From Hufsiella ginkgonis (lineage in GTDB: Bacteria; Bacteroidota; Bacteroidia; Sphingobacteriales; Sphingobacteriaceae), in contig NZ_WVHS01000006.1 of the NCBI RefSeq assembly GCF_009834915.1, positions 124,001 to 188,000 on the forward strand: a stretch of 64,000 nucleotides of DNA, given 5' to 3'. How positions within the stretch are numbered: the stretch's first letter is position 1; each line of letters opens with the position of its first letter. Under the pieces are notes generated by a model. It made no database searches and was not told the origin of the DNA. It worked only from the letters and a program-made list of their open reading frames with translations. This document shows positions 17,360 to 24,692 of the stretch, in pieces. A program made the position numbers and the translations under genes.

Positions 17360-17832
17360 GTTGAGTCTATTTAGTTAAAACGTGATTTAAGGATATAGGT
17401 TTTAGCGTGCGGAAAATTGGTTGTTGCAAACATTAAATGTTGCCCGATCCATCGCTGCCCGCTGCCCTAAAGATACCAAATCGAACGCTTCCCCGTAACA
17501 GTTGTCGTGCAATATTCGCGGTGGCCCGATATTCGAAATCACCGGGATGCGGCAAAACCCCGGCAAAGCTTAAAGGTGTTTCCTACATATCGCGCCCGTA
17601 AAACTATGGCTATCATTGTATGACAGATCTGTTAAGAGGAGGCTAGTACTTTTTTTCTCATACGCTAATTTGAAAATATACGGCCTCCTCTTTTACTCCC
17701 TCACCCAAACCTACAACCTTATACAAGTTCAAAAAAAGCTGCCCCTGGCAGTCTTTATTCGGCTTAATTCGCGGGTAAGTTCCGGGTTTATGCATTATCC
17801 TGCTTAAATTGCGTGGATTATACCGCTTTGTC
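17360..17832. other. 473-base intergenic region with a perfect inverted repeat
   Basis: No convincing gene is seen here. Short open frames exist but have poor composition. The one marked structure is a perfect 10-base inverted repeat, AAGAGGAGGC at 17634-17643 and GCCTCCTCTT at 17683-17692, 39 bases apart. The two arms lie about 140-200 bases upstream of the glutamine-synthetase-like gene and could be an operator, a leader hairpin or the ends of a decayed small element. A 7-base word (CGCTGCC) is present twice in tandem near 17453. Confidence 0.5.
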
Positions 17833-19188
17833 ATGGATAAAGAACAGATCATACGTTACCTGCAGGAAAATGATATTCATAAAATAAAATTCGCCTTCGC
17901 CGATATCGACGGGATCCTGAGAGGGAAAATCATTCATCCAAAGAAGTTCCTTGATGGATTGGAATCCGGTTATGGTTTTTGCGACGTGGTGTTCGGCTGG
18001 GACAGCGGTGACGCATTATACGACGATGTAAAGATAACCGGCTGGCACACAGGCTACCCCGATCAGCCCTGCCGGATCGACCCCGATACTTTCCGCACCA
18101 TTCCCTGGCAGGAAAACATGCCTTTTTTCCTGGCAGATTTTAGCGGGTCGGCTGTTAACGCGCAGGTTTGCCCGCGCAGTTTACTGAAACGGATCGCGGC
18201 GGATGCCGGATCGATGGGTTATCATACCGAATTCGCACAGGAATTTGAGTGGTTCAATTTCAGGGAAACACCTGCGTCATTACAGGAAAAAGGATTTTCG
18301 CGCCTCGAAACGCTTACGCCCGGGATGTTCGGGTATTCGATCATACGTACCTCGCAGCACAGCGATTTTTACCTGGGACTATTTAACCAGCTGGCGGCTT
18401 TCGGTATCCCGCTGGAAGGGCTGCATACCGAAACAGGACCTGGTGTTTACGAAGGCGCCATTATACATGACGAGGTGCTGCGCGCTGCCGATAAAGCCGT
18501 ATTATTTAAAAATGCCGTTAAGGAAATTGCTTCCGTACATGGCATCGTAGCCTCTTTTATGGCCAAGTGGAACGTAAACCTCCCGGGATGCAGCGGCCAT
18601 ATCCACCAAAGCCTGTGGAACAGCGATCAAACGGAGAATCTTTTTTATGACGCCGGTGATCCGCTTTGCATGAGCGAAATCTTTAAGCATTACCTGGCAG
18701 GACAGCTGCATTGTTTACCTTATATTATGCCGATGTACGCCCCCACCATCAACAGTTATAAACGGTTGGTAGAAGGCGCATGGGCTCCAACTACCTGCTC
18801 GTGGGGTGTAGAAAACCGCACCGCCGCACACCGGGTGATCAATCCCTCGCCTGCCTATACCCGCCTGGAAACGCGGGTGCCTGGCTCCGACAGTAATCCT
18901 TACCTGGCGCTCGCCGCCGCGCTTGCCTCCGGCTTATACGGCATTAAAAACAAATTGCCGCTCACCCTTGCGGCTACCCGCGGCAATGCCTACCAGCAAG
19001 CCGGTAACGAACGGCTGCCGGCCAACCTGTATGAGGCCGCTACCGCGATGCAGCATTCTCCCCTCGCCAAAGAGCTCTTCGGCGAAACATTCACCGACCA
19101 TTTTACACGCACCCGGCTATGGGAATGGAAGAAGTTCTCCAGCGAAGTAACGGATTGGGAGATGAAGAGGTATTTTGAGATTATTTAA
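17833..19188 (+). CDS. Glutamine-synthetase-like (GS-I superfamily) ligase
   Basis: The 451-residue protein has the GS-I architecture. The N-terminal beta-grasp domain contains KFAFADIDGILRGK, and the catalytic domain has a first-shell glutamate in QEFEW, the LEGLHTETGPGVYEG segment, CSGHIHQSLW with His256/His258, PTINSYKRLVEGAW, ENRTAAHRV with Arg329/Arg334, and ETRVPGSDSNPYLA. It should ligate glutamate, via gamma-glutamyl phosphate, to ammonia or an amine. The CSWGVENRT and SYKRL forms resemble GlnA-like gamma-glutamyl-amine ligases (PuuA-type) more than housekeeping GS. I chose the second in-frame ATG, since the eight residues before it look non-conserved. It leads a four-gene operon with a kinase-like, a HAD and an MFS gene. 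The amine substrate is unknown. Confidence 0.85.
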   Translation: MDKEQIIRYLQENDIHKIKFAFADIDGILRGKIIHPKKFLDGLESGYGFCDVVFGWDSGDALYDDVKITGWHTGYPDQPCRIDPDTFRTIPWQENMPFFLADFSGSAVNAQVCPRSLLKRIAADAGSMGYHTEFAQEFEWFNFRETPASLQEKGFSRLETLTPGMFGYSIIRTSQHSDFYLGLFNQLAAFGIPLEGLHTETGPGVYEGAIIHDEVLRAADKAVLFKNAVKEIASVHGIVASFMAKWNVNLPGCSGHIHQSLWNSDQTENLFYDAGDPLCMSEIFKHYLAGQLHCLPYIMPMYAPTINSYKRLVEGAWAPTTCSWGVENRTAAHRVINPSPAYTRLETRVPGSDSNPYLALAAALASGLYGIKNKLPLTLAATRGNAYQQAGNERLPANLYEAATAMQHSPLAKELFGETFTDHFTRTRLWEWKKFSSEVTDWEMKRYFEII

Positions 19189-19191
19189 CGC

Positions 19192-20232
19192 ATGGATTAC
19201 TCCAATATCATAAAAAAAGCATGGGAAGGGTACGACGCTTCCAAATCTATCCATAAGATCGAAGACATTTCTGCGCAGGTTTCTACTAATCACGTGTTCA
19301 GGCTTACGTTTACCGACGGCGACATCGTAATTGCGAAGCTCTCGTATTTCGGCAAATATGAACACTTCCGCGAAGATCACCGCATTATCCACACCCTGTC
19401 TAACAACCTGTTATACCCGTTTGAGAACCTGCTTGCCAAATCGCTGTTAAAAAACAACCGGGTTTATACTTTCCGATATAAAAGAGGCAAAACGGATACC
19501 TGGGTGGTTTTTTATAATCCCATCCGGGTGCAGCAGCGGCTGCCGCGAAGGCTGGACGAAAGCCAGATCCGCAAACTGGGCCAGCAAACTGCAAAGTTCC
19601 ACAAGGCCTGCTCACGCGTTAAAAACGTGCTGCCTAAGTCTTCGAAAACGCTTCGCACGGATATCATCGCGCTTCGCGACCAGGTAGAGAAAGACCATCA
19701 GCGTTTTGGTACGGTCGCCCAGGGCGAATACATCAGGCATCATTGCGACCTGTTCCTTAAAAACCGGCTCAAATACAACGCAGGCGGGTTCCAAACCATC
19801 CCGGTATTTATCGACTGGAACATCGGTAACTTCTCGGTATCCGCCAACCAGAAGTTCTTCTCCAGGTGGGATTATGATTGGTTCCGCATGAGCAGCCGCA
19901 TGATGGACTTCTACTTCTTTAGCCGCGTGGTATCTGACGCCGGCGACCGCACCGTATTTAGTTACCTCGTTACCCCCATGATGGAGGAGCGATTCATCCT
20001 CTTCCTGGAAGAGTACCATAAGATCAACCCGCTTAGTGCAGACGAGCTCGGTTTTCTTGGCGAGGCTTACCGTTTCTTTATCCTTAACTACGTGATCAAG
20101 GACGGCAGCTACTTCTTTAACGATCAATACGCAAAGAAACTCCGGAACGAGGCGTTCGATATTTACCTTCCTTCCGTCGATACCGATTTTAATTCCGCAA
20201 CCCTGATAGAAGCCTTGAAACTCAAACCCTGA
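19192..20232 (+). CDS. APH/choline-kinase-fold phosphotransferase-like protein
   Basis: The 346-residue product looks like a small-molecule kinase of the aminoglycoside phosphotransferase fold. It shows an N-lobe with the lysine candidate IVIAKLSYFGKY, a catalytic loop FIDWNIGNFSV (Asp208, Asn213) and a metal-binding SRWDYDWF (Asp227, Asp229). The canonical His before the catalytic Asp is replaced by Ile (I-D-W-N). It begins three bases after the ligase stop and its own stop overlaps the start of the HAD gene (TGATG). The set ligase, kinase, HAD suggests chemistry on one metabolite through a phosphorylated intermediate. I cannot name the substrate; homoserine, choline or a sugar would all be possible for this fold. 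Confidence 0.72.
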   Translation: MDYSNIIKKAWEGYDASKSIHKIEDISAQVSTNHVFRLTFTDGDIVIAKLSYFGKYEHFREDHRIIHTLSNNLLYPFENLLAKSLLKNNRVYTFRYKRGKTDTWVVFYNPIRVQQRLPRRLDESQIRKLGQQTAKFHKACSRVKNVLPKSSKTLRTDIIALRDQVEKDHQRFGTVAQGEYIRHHCDLFLKNRLKYNAGGFQTIPVFIDWNIGNFSVSANQKFFSRWDYDWFRMSSRMMDFYFFSRVVSDAGDRTVFSYLVTPMMEERFILFLEEYHKINPLSADELGFLGEAYRFFILNYVIKDGSYFFNDQYAKKLRNEAFDIYLPSVDTDFNSATLIEALKLKP

Positions 20233-21080
20233 TGACTATGCAAACTACCTGCTTTAAAACGGTGTTGGAAAAATACCCGATCATTTTTTTTGACGGTTAT
20301 GGCGTTATTAAGAACTATAAAGGAATGGTGCCAGGTGTGGAGAAAACTTTCACTTGGATGCTAGAGCAGCAGAAGGAATATTACATTGTTACCAACGATG
20401 CGTCGCGCAGCCCCATGCAGCTGGCCGAATCATACCAGCGTCTTGGACTGCACATTGATCACGAACGCATCATATCCTCCGGCATGCTTGCCAAAGAATA
20501 CCTCGACCTGAAGGTTCACGACGGGATCGTAGCCTACCTCGGCACCGAGAATTCTGCCCATTATATCGAAAGTATGGGTCTGCATCCGCTGGCGGTGCGG
20601 GAGATCGACGAAACGAATATCGACCAGGTAAACGCGCTGTTATTTCTGGACGATGAAGGCTTCGACTGGAACTACGACCTTAATAAGACCCTTAACCTGC
20701 TTCGCAAGCGTACCATTCCCGCCATCGTGGCCAACACCGATTACGCTTACCCGGTGATGCAAAACGAGGTATCTATCGCCATTGGCGGCATCGCCTCGAT
20801 GATAGAAAACATTGCAGGTAAAGAGTTTATTCATTTCGGCAAACCGGATTCGCAGATGTTCATGTTCGCATATGACAAGATACGCGAAACACGTACCATC
20901 ACCAAGAAAGAGATCCTGATGGTTGGCGATACCCTGTACACCGATATTCTCGGCGGCAACAAATTCGGGCTCGACACGGTATTGGTGCTCTCGGGGAACA
21001 CGCAGCCGGAAGAAGCGGAAACCCTGATCAAAACAACGGGCATCGTTCCGACTTATATTTGTGATACCGCAGCGATATGA
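20232..21080 (+). CDS. HAD-superfamily protein, NagD-like class IIA, atypical motif I
   Basis: This 282-residue protein has the class IIA cap of NagD/AraL-type HAD proteins. Motif I is IIFFDGYGVIKN, with nucleophile Asp21, but the acid/base position two residues on is Tyr23, not Asp. Motif II is IVTNDASRS, motif III Lys lies in HFGKPDSQMF, and motif IV is MVGDTLYTDILGG. The other motifs are intact, so metal and phosphate binding are likely. Loss of the second Asp may slow phosphatase turnover or mark a subfamily with another mechanism. The gene overlaps the kinase-like gene before it and the MFS gene after it by a few bases, so all are one operon. Confidence 0.82.
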   Translation: MTMQTTCFKTVLEKYPIIFFDGYGVIKNYKGMVPGVEKTFTWMLEQQKEYYIVTNDASRSPMQLAESYQRLGLHIDHERIISSGMLAKEYLDLKVHDGIVAYLGTENSAHYIESMGLHPLAVREIDETNIDQVNALLFLDDEGFDWNYDLNKTLNLLRKRTIPAIVANTDYAYPVMQNEVSIAIGGIASMIENIAGKEFIHFGKPDSQMFMFAYDKIRETRTITKKEILMVGDTLYTDILGGNKFGLDTVLVLSGNTQPEEAETLIKTTGIVPTYICDTAAI

Positions 21081-22252
21081 CGACAAAAATACCCGCAACA
21101 TCCGCTATTTCGAAAAACACCATACGGTTCGCCTTATTCGGTTTCTTTTTTTGCCAGGGAATTTGCTTTGCATCGTGGGCCAGCCGCATCCCCGATCTTA
21201 AATTACTGCTTAAACTAAGTGAAGGCGAGCTTGGAAGCGTTTTACTCGCGCTGCCTGCGGGCCAGTTATGTACGCTCCCCTTTTCGGGAAAACTGGTTGC
21301 GCGGCTCGGCAGCAGGCAGGTAATGCTGTTCGCCGTACCGCTGTACTCGCTGGCATTGATCAATATCGGTTTTTCCTCCACTGCCTTGTACCTAACCGCA
21401 TCGCTGTTCCTCTTCGGCGTGGCAGGCAATATGGCAAACATTTCTATTAACACGCAGGGAGTTGCGGTGGAGAAGCTTTTCGGACGTCCCCTGATGGCGT
21501 CGTTTCATGGCGGATGGAGCCTTGCAGGCTTTACCGGCGCCGCGTTAGGCACGTTAATGATCTCCCTGAAGCTCCCACCTCACCAGCACTATTATTTTAT
21601 TTCGGCGCTGGTGTTCGTTATTGTGCTAACTGCCTCCCGGTACTTATTAAAAGGCAAACCGGCGCCGGCTGCCAAAAGGCCGCTTTTCTCCAAACCAGAC
21701 GGCTCATTGCTCCAACTTGGAGTGATCGGCTTTTGCTGCATGGCAGCCGAAGGGGCGATGTTCGATTGGAGCGGCGTCTACTTCCAGAAAGTAGTGATGG
21801 CGCCAACTGCTCTTATCACGCTCGGTTATGCCGCATTTATGTCGACCATGGCAGGTGGAAGGTTCGCCGGCGACCGGCTTGTTCACCGCTTCGGGCAACG
21901 CAAAATGATCCAGGCAAGCGGGGTCCTCATCGCCTCCGGGCTGGGGATCTCCATCCTGTTTCCGTATATCGTACCGGTCACTATTGGTTTTCTCATCACC
22001 GGGTTTGGCGTATCGTCTGTTATCCCCACGGTTTACAGCGCGGCGGGCAGGTCAAAGCTCGTTCCGCCAAGTATAGCGCTGGCATCGGTGTCGGGGGTCA
22101 GCTTTTTCGGGTTCCTGCTGGGGCCGCCGGTTATCGGGTACATTGCAGAGCTTTCAAACCTTCGCTATTCTTATGGATTCATCGCGATGCTTGGCTTTTG
22201 TACCACCATACTGGCTTCGCGCGCAGCGCTTATTCAGTCAAAAGCGTCCTGA
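21077..22252 (+). CDS. MFS transporter (YbjJ/FucP-like fold)
   Basis: The 391-residue integral membrane protein has about 12 hydrophobic helices. It opens with ALFGFFFCQGICFASWASRIPDLK split over helix 1 and the first loop, a pattern of the YbjJ-like MFS group (FASWxxRIPxLK). The loop 2-3 motif GKLVARLGSRQ and its second-half counterpart GRFAGDRLVHRFGQRK are typical MFS signatures. The start overlaps the HAD gene by four bases (ATGA). As the last gene of the ligase/kinase/HAD operon it may export the product or import the precursor. The 3' end overlaps the convergent HAD gene by 23 bases. Confidence 0.85.
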   Translation: MTTKIPATSAISKNTIRFALFGFFFCQGICFASWASRIPDLKLLLKLSEGELGSVLLALPAGQLCTLPFSGKLVARLGSRQVMLFAVPLYSLALINIGFSSTALYLTASLFLFGVAGNMANISINTQGVAVEKLFGRPLMASFHGGWSLAGFTGAALGTLMISLKLPPHQHYYFISALVFVIVLTASRYLLKGKPAPAAKRPLFSKPDGSLLQLGVIGFCCMAAEGAMFDWSGVYFQKVVMAPTALITLGYAAFMSTMAGGRFAGDRLVHRFGQRKMIQASGVLIASGLGISILFPYIVPVTIGFLITGFGVSSVIPTVYSAAGRSKLVPPSIALASVSGVSFFGFLLGPPVIGYIAELSNLRYSYGFIAMLGFCTTILASRAALIQSKAS

Positions 22253-22904
22253 CGAACGGATCGTTGTAGTCTTTAACGAAAGCCAGGATATTCGGCAAAT
22301 CACCGAATTCGTGCTCTTCGTGCATGGTGGTAAGTACTACCGAATTCATCCCGGCACGCAAAGCGGCTTCAACGCCTTTTGGATTGTCTTCAAAAACGAT
22401 ACAATTTTCGGGATCTATGCCGAGCATTTCCGCGGCTTTCAGGAACGTTTCGGGATGAGGTTTGCTGATCTGCACGTCATTGGCGCTAACCGCCACGGGA
22501 ATAAACGGGCGCAGGTCCAGGTTATCCAGGATAAAATCGACGTTAAATGTGATCGCGGCAGAGCCGATCGCCATCGGGATAAGCTGCCGATGGGCTTCCT
22601 CCAGGAACGTGCCGAGACCGTCGATCAGTTTCAGGTGCGGCCGGAAAGCTTCCTGGTAACGATGCTCTTTTTCCATAGAAATCTTTCCCATCTCTTCGTT
22701 GGTAAACCTGCCTTCTCCAAAAACGCGCACGAGCAATTCCTCGTTCTTACCATACATCTGCAATTTCACCTCTTCTTTGGTCAGATCGGCGCCCAGGTCT
22801 TTGGTCAGGATCCCATGCCAGGCATCGGTGTGAAAACCCATGTCGTCGATCATGGTCCCGTTCAGGTCGAATATAAAGGCTTTGCTTAGCGGCGTAGTTG
22901 TCAT
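22230..22904 (-). CDS. HAD hydrolase, beta-phosphoglucomutase-like, with DxN motif I
   Basis: The 224-residue protein belongs to the HAD subfamily with a helical C1 cap. Motif I is FDLNGTMIDD: Asp13 is the nucleophile, but the acid/base position is Asn15 instead of Asp. Motif II Ser is in PMAIGSAA, motif III Lys in ISKPHPETF, and motif IV in CIVFEDNPKGVEAA. Relatives act as beta-phosphoglucomutases or sugar-phosphate phosphatases. The Asn makes either activity uncertain, although FDxNG forms are common in Bacteroidota. It is convergent with the MFS gene and is separated from the next gene by an 85-base divergent spacer. Confidence 0.82.
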   Translation of the reverse strand: MTTTPLSKAFIFDLNGTMIDDMGFHTDAWHGILTKDLGADLTKEEVKLQMYGKNEELLVRVFGEGRFTNEEMGKISMEKEHRYQEAFRPHLKLIDGLGTFLEEAHRQLIPMAIGSAAITFNVDFILDNLDLRPFIPVAVSANDVQISKPHPETFLKAAEMLGIDPENCIVFEDNPKGVEAALRAGMNSVVLTTMHEEHEFGDLPNILAFVKDYNDPFVRTLLTE

Positions 22905-22989
22905 GCCGGTAAAGGTAAAGGTTTAACCGTGAACTATCCCGCCGCTCTCGTTCAAAATCATTATTTTACACCCCGTTAATTACTTGCGT

Positions 22990-24615
22990 ATGCACCGTTT
23001 GCCAGGACTTTTGTTTATTTCCGCTCTCTTTTTTGCAGGGTGCAGCGCTCCTTCTCCAGATAGCAGGAAAGTATTTAACATCAACCTCGAACAGGGCCTT
23101 ACCTCGCTCGATCCCGCGTTCGCGCGCAACCAGTTTGCTATATGGATGGATAACCAGCTTTATAACGGGCTGGTACAGGTAGACGACGACCTCAAAACAG
23201 TTCCGGCCATCGCTAAAAGCTGGGAGCTGTCACCCGATGGGAAACGATATACCTTTCACCTCCGGAAGGATGTGTATTTTCACGACGATCCGCTTTTCAG
23301 GAACGGCAAAGGCCGAAGGGTAACAGGGCCCGACTTCGTTTACAGCTTTGGAAGGATCATCGACCCGCTCGTGGCCTCTTCCGGCGGCTGGATCTTTAAC
23401 GGCAAGGTAAGCGGTAAGGAAGCCTTTGCGGCCCCCAACGACTCTACCTTCATTGTGAACCTGCGAAACCCGTTCCCTCCTTTCCTGAGTATGCTGACCG
23501 CCCAGTATTGTTCGGTTGTTCCGCACGAGGTAGCCGACCATTACGGCAAAGATTTGAGGAGCCACCCCGTTGGGACCGGACCCTTTAAGTTTAAGTATTG
23601 GAAAGAAGGCGAGATCCTGGTGCTGCTAAAGAATGAAAATTACTGGGAAAAAGACAAGAATGGCAACCGCCTCCCCTACCTCGACGCGGTAAAAGCATCC
23701 TTTATTTCGGATAAACAGACAGCATTCATGGAGTTTCTCAAAAATAACCTCGACTTTTTTAATAGTCTTGACGGGAGCTTCCGCGACGACCTGCTCACTA
23801 AATCCGGCCGACCGACAAAAAAATATGCGGGTAAGTTCCGCATGATCACCAATCCTTTTCTCAATACCGAATACCTGGGTATGCTGGTGGATACAAGTTT
23901 TTCTATCGTAAAGAATTCGCCTTTAAAAGATATACGCATCCGCAAGGCGATTAATTACGCCATCGACAAGAAGAAATTGGTTAAGTACCTGCGTAACAGC
24001 ATCGGGTCGCCCGGGCATTCGGGGTTTGTCCCTAAAGGGATGCCCGGCTTTAACGCTGATAGCGTGAGCGGTTATTCCTACAACCCCGAAAAGGCACGCG
24101 AGCTGTTGGCGGCGGCAGGTTACCCCAACGGAAAGAACATGCCCCCGGTATTGCTCCAGACCAGCACCACCTATAAAGACCTGATCGAATTCGTACAGGG
24201 TGAACTGGCCGCGATCGGCATCAACTGCCGTGTTGAAGTAAACCAGACCAGCAGCCTGCGCGACCTGATCGCGAAAAACAGCGTTAACTTCTTCCGCGGT
24301 TCCTGGATCGCGGATTACCCGGACGCCGAGAACTATCTTTCGGTATTCTACTCAAAGAATTATGTCCCCGTTGGCCCCAACTACACCAGCTTTAAAAACA
24401 AGCAATTCGATGCGCTTTTTGAAAAAGCTTATTTTGTAACAAATGATGAGGAACGGTTCCGGCTATACCGAAAAATGGACAATATCGTAATGGACCAGGC
24501 GCCGGTGGTGGTATTATTCTATGACCAGTTATTTAACCTCTACCAGAACAACATCAGCGGCTACAGCGTAAACGCAGAAAACCTGCTGATACTAAAGCGA
24601 ATAAAAAAGAAATAA
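22990..24615 (+). CDS. ABC-type solute-binding lipoprotein, family 5 (peptide/nickel type)
   Basis: This 541-residue lipoprotein belongs to the OppA/DppA family of extracellular solute-binding proteins. The signal peptide ends in Phe-Ala-Gly-Cys at residue 18. The lobe-1 entry LTSLDPAFARNQFAIWMDNQLYNGL and KSWELSPDGKRYTFHLRKDVYFHDD segments (each typical SBP_bac_5 text) and the later DIRIRKAINYAIDKKKL are diagnostic. It would bind oligopeptides or similar ligands at the membrane surface. No permease or ATPase genes lie beside it, so it either works with a distant ABC system or is an orphan. I start at the ATG at 22990; a TTG two codons earlier is also open. Confidence 0.87.
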   Translation: MHRLPGLLFISALFFAGCSAPSPDSRKVFNINLEQGLTSLDPAFARNQFAIWMDNQLYNGLVQVDDDLKTVPAIAKSWELSPDGKRYTFHLRKDVYFHDDPLFRNGKGRRVTGPDFVYSFGRIIDPLVASSGGWIFNGKVSGKEAFAAPNDSTFIVNLRNPFPPFLSMLTAQYCSVVPHEVADHYGKDLRSHPVGTGPFKFKYWKEGEILVLLKNENYWEKDKNGNRLPYLDAVKASFISDKQTAFMEFLKNNLDFFNSLDGSFRDDLLTKSGRPTKKYAGKFRMITNPFLNTEYLGMLVDTSFSIVKNSPLKDIRIRKAINYAIDKKKLVKYLRNSIGSPGHSGFVPKGMPGFNADSVSGYSYNPEKARELLAAAGYPNGKNMPPVLLQTSTTYKDLIEFVQGELAAIGINCRVEVNQTSSLRDLIAKNSVNFFRGSWIADYPDAENYLSVFYSKNYVPVGPNYTSFKNKQFDALFEKAYFVTNDEERFRLYRKMDNIVMDQAPVVVLFYDQLFNLYQNNISGYSVNAENLLILKRIKKK

Positions 24616-24631
24616 TTCTTTGCGTTTTTAA

Positions 24632-24662
24632 ACAAAAAAACCCCTCCGGTTTCCCGGAAAGG
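24632..24662 (-). terminator. Rho-independent terminator after the beta-barrel receptor gene
   Basis: Read on the minus strand, a stem of CCGG/CCGG with outer CCT/AGG pairs closes a GAAA loop and is followed by GG and a run of seven T. It lies 30 bases past the stop of the minus-strand receptor gene. The convergent SBP gene ends just before it, so it may work both ways. Confidence 0.75.
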
Positions 24663-24692
24663 CTTTAACTACACTAAACTAAAATCAAGTCT

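Noticed and set aside
17616-17807. A 63-codon open frame in the gap before the GS-like gene
   Set aside because: It overlaps an inverted repeat, has no family resemblance and poor composition, and would end immediately before the true operon start.
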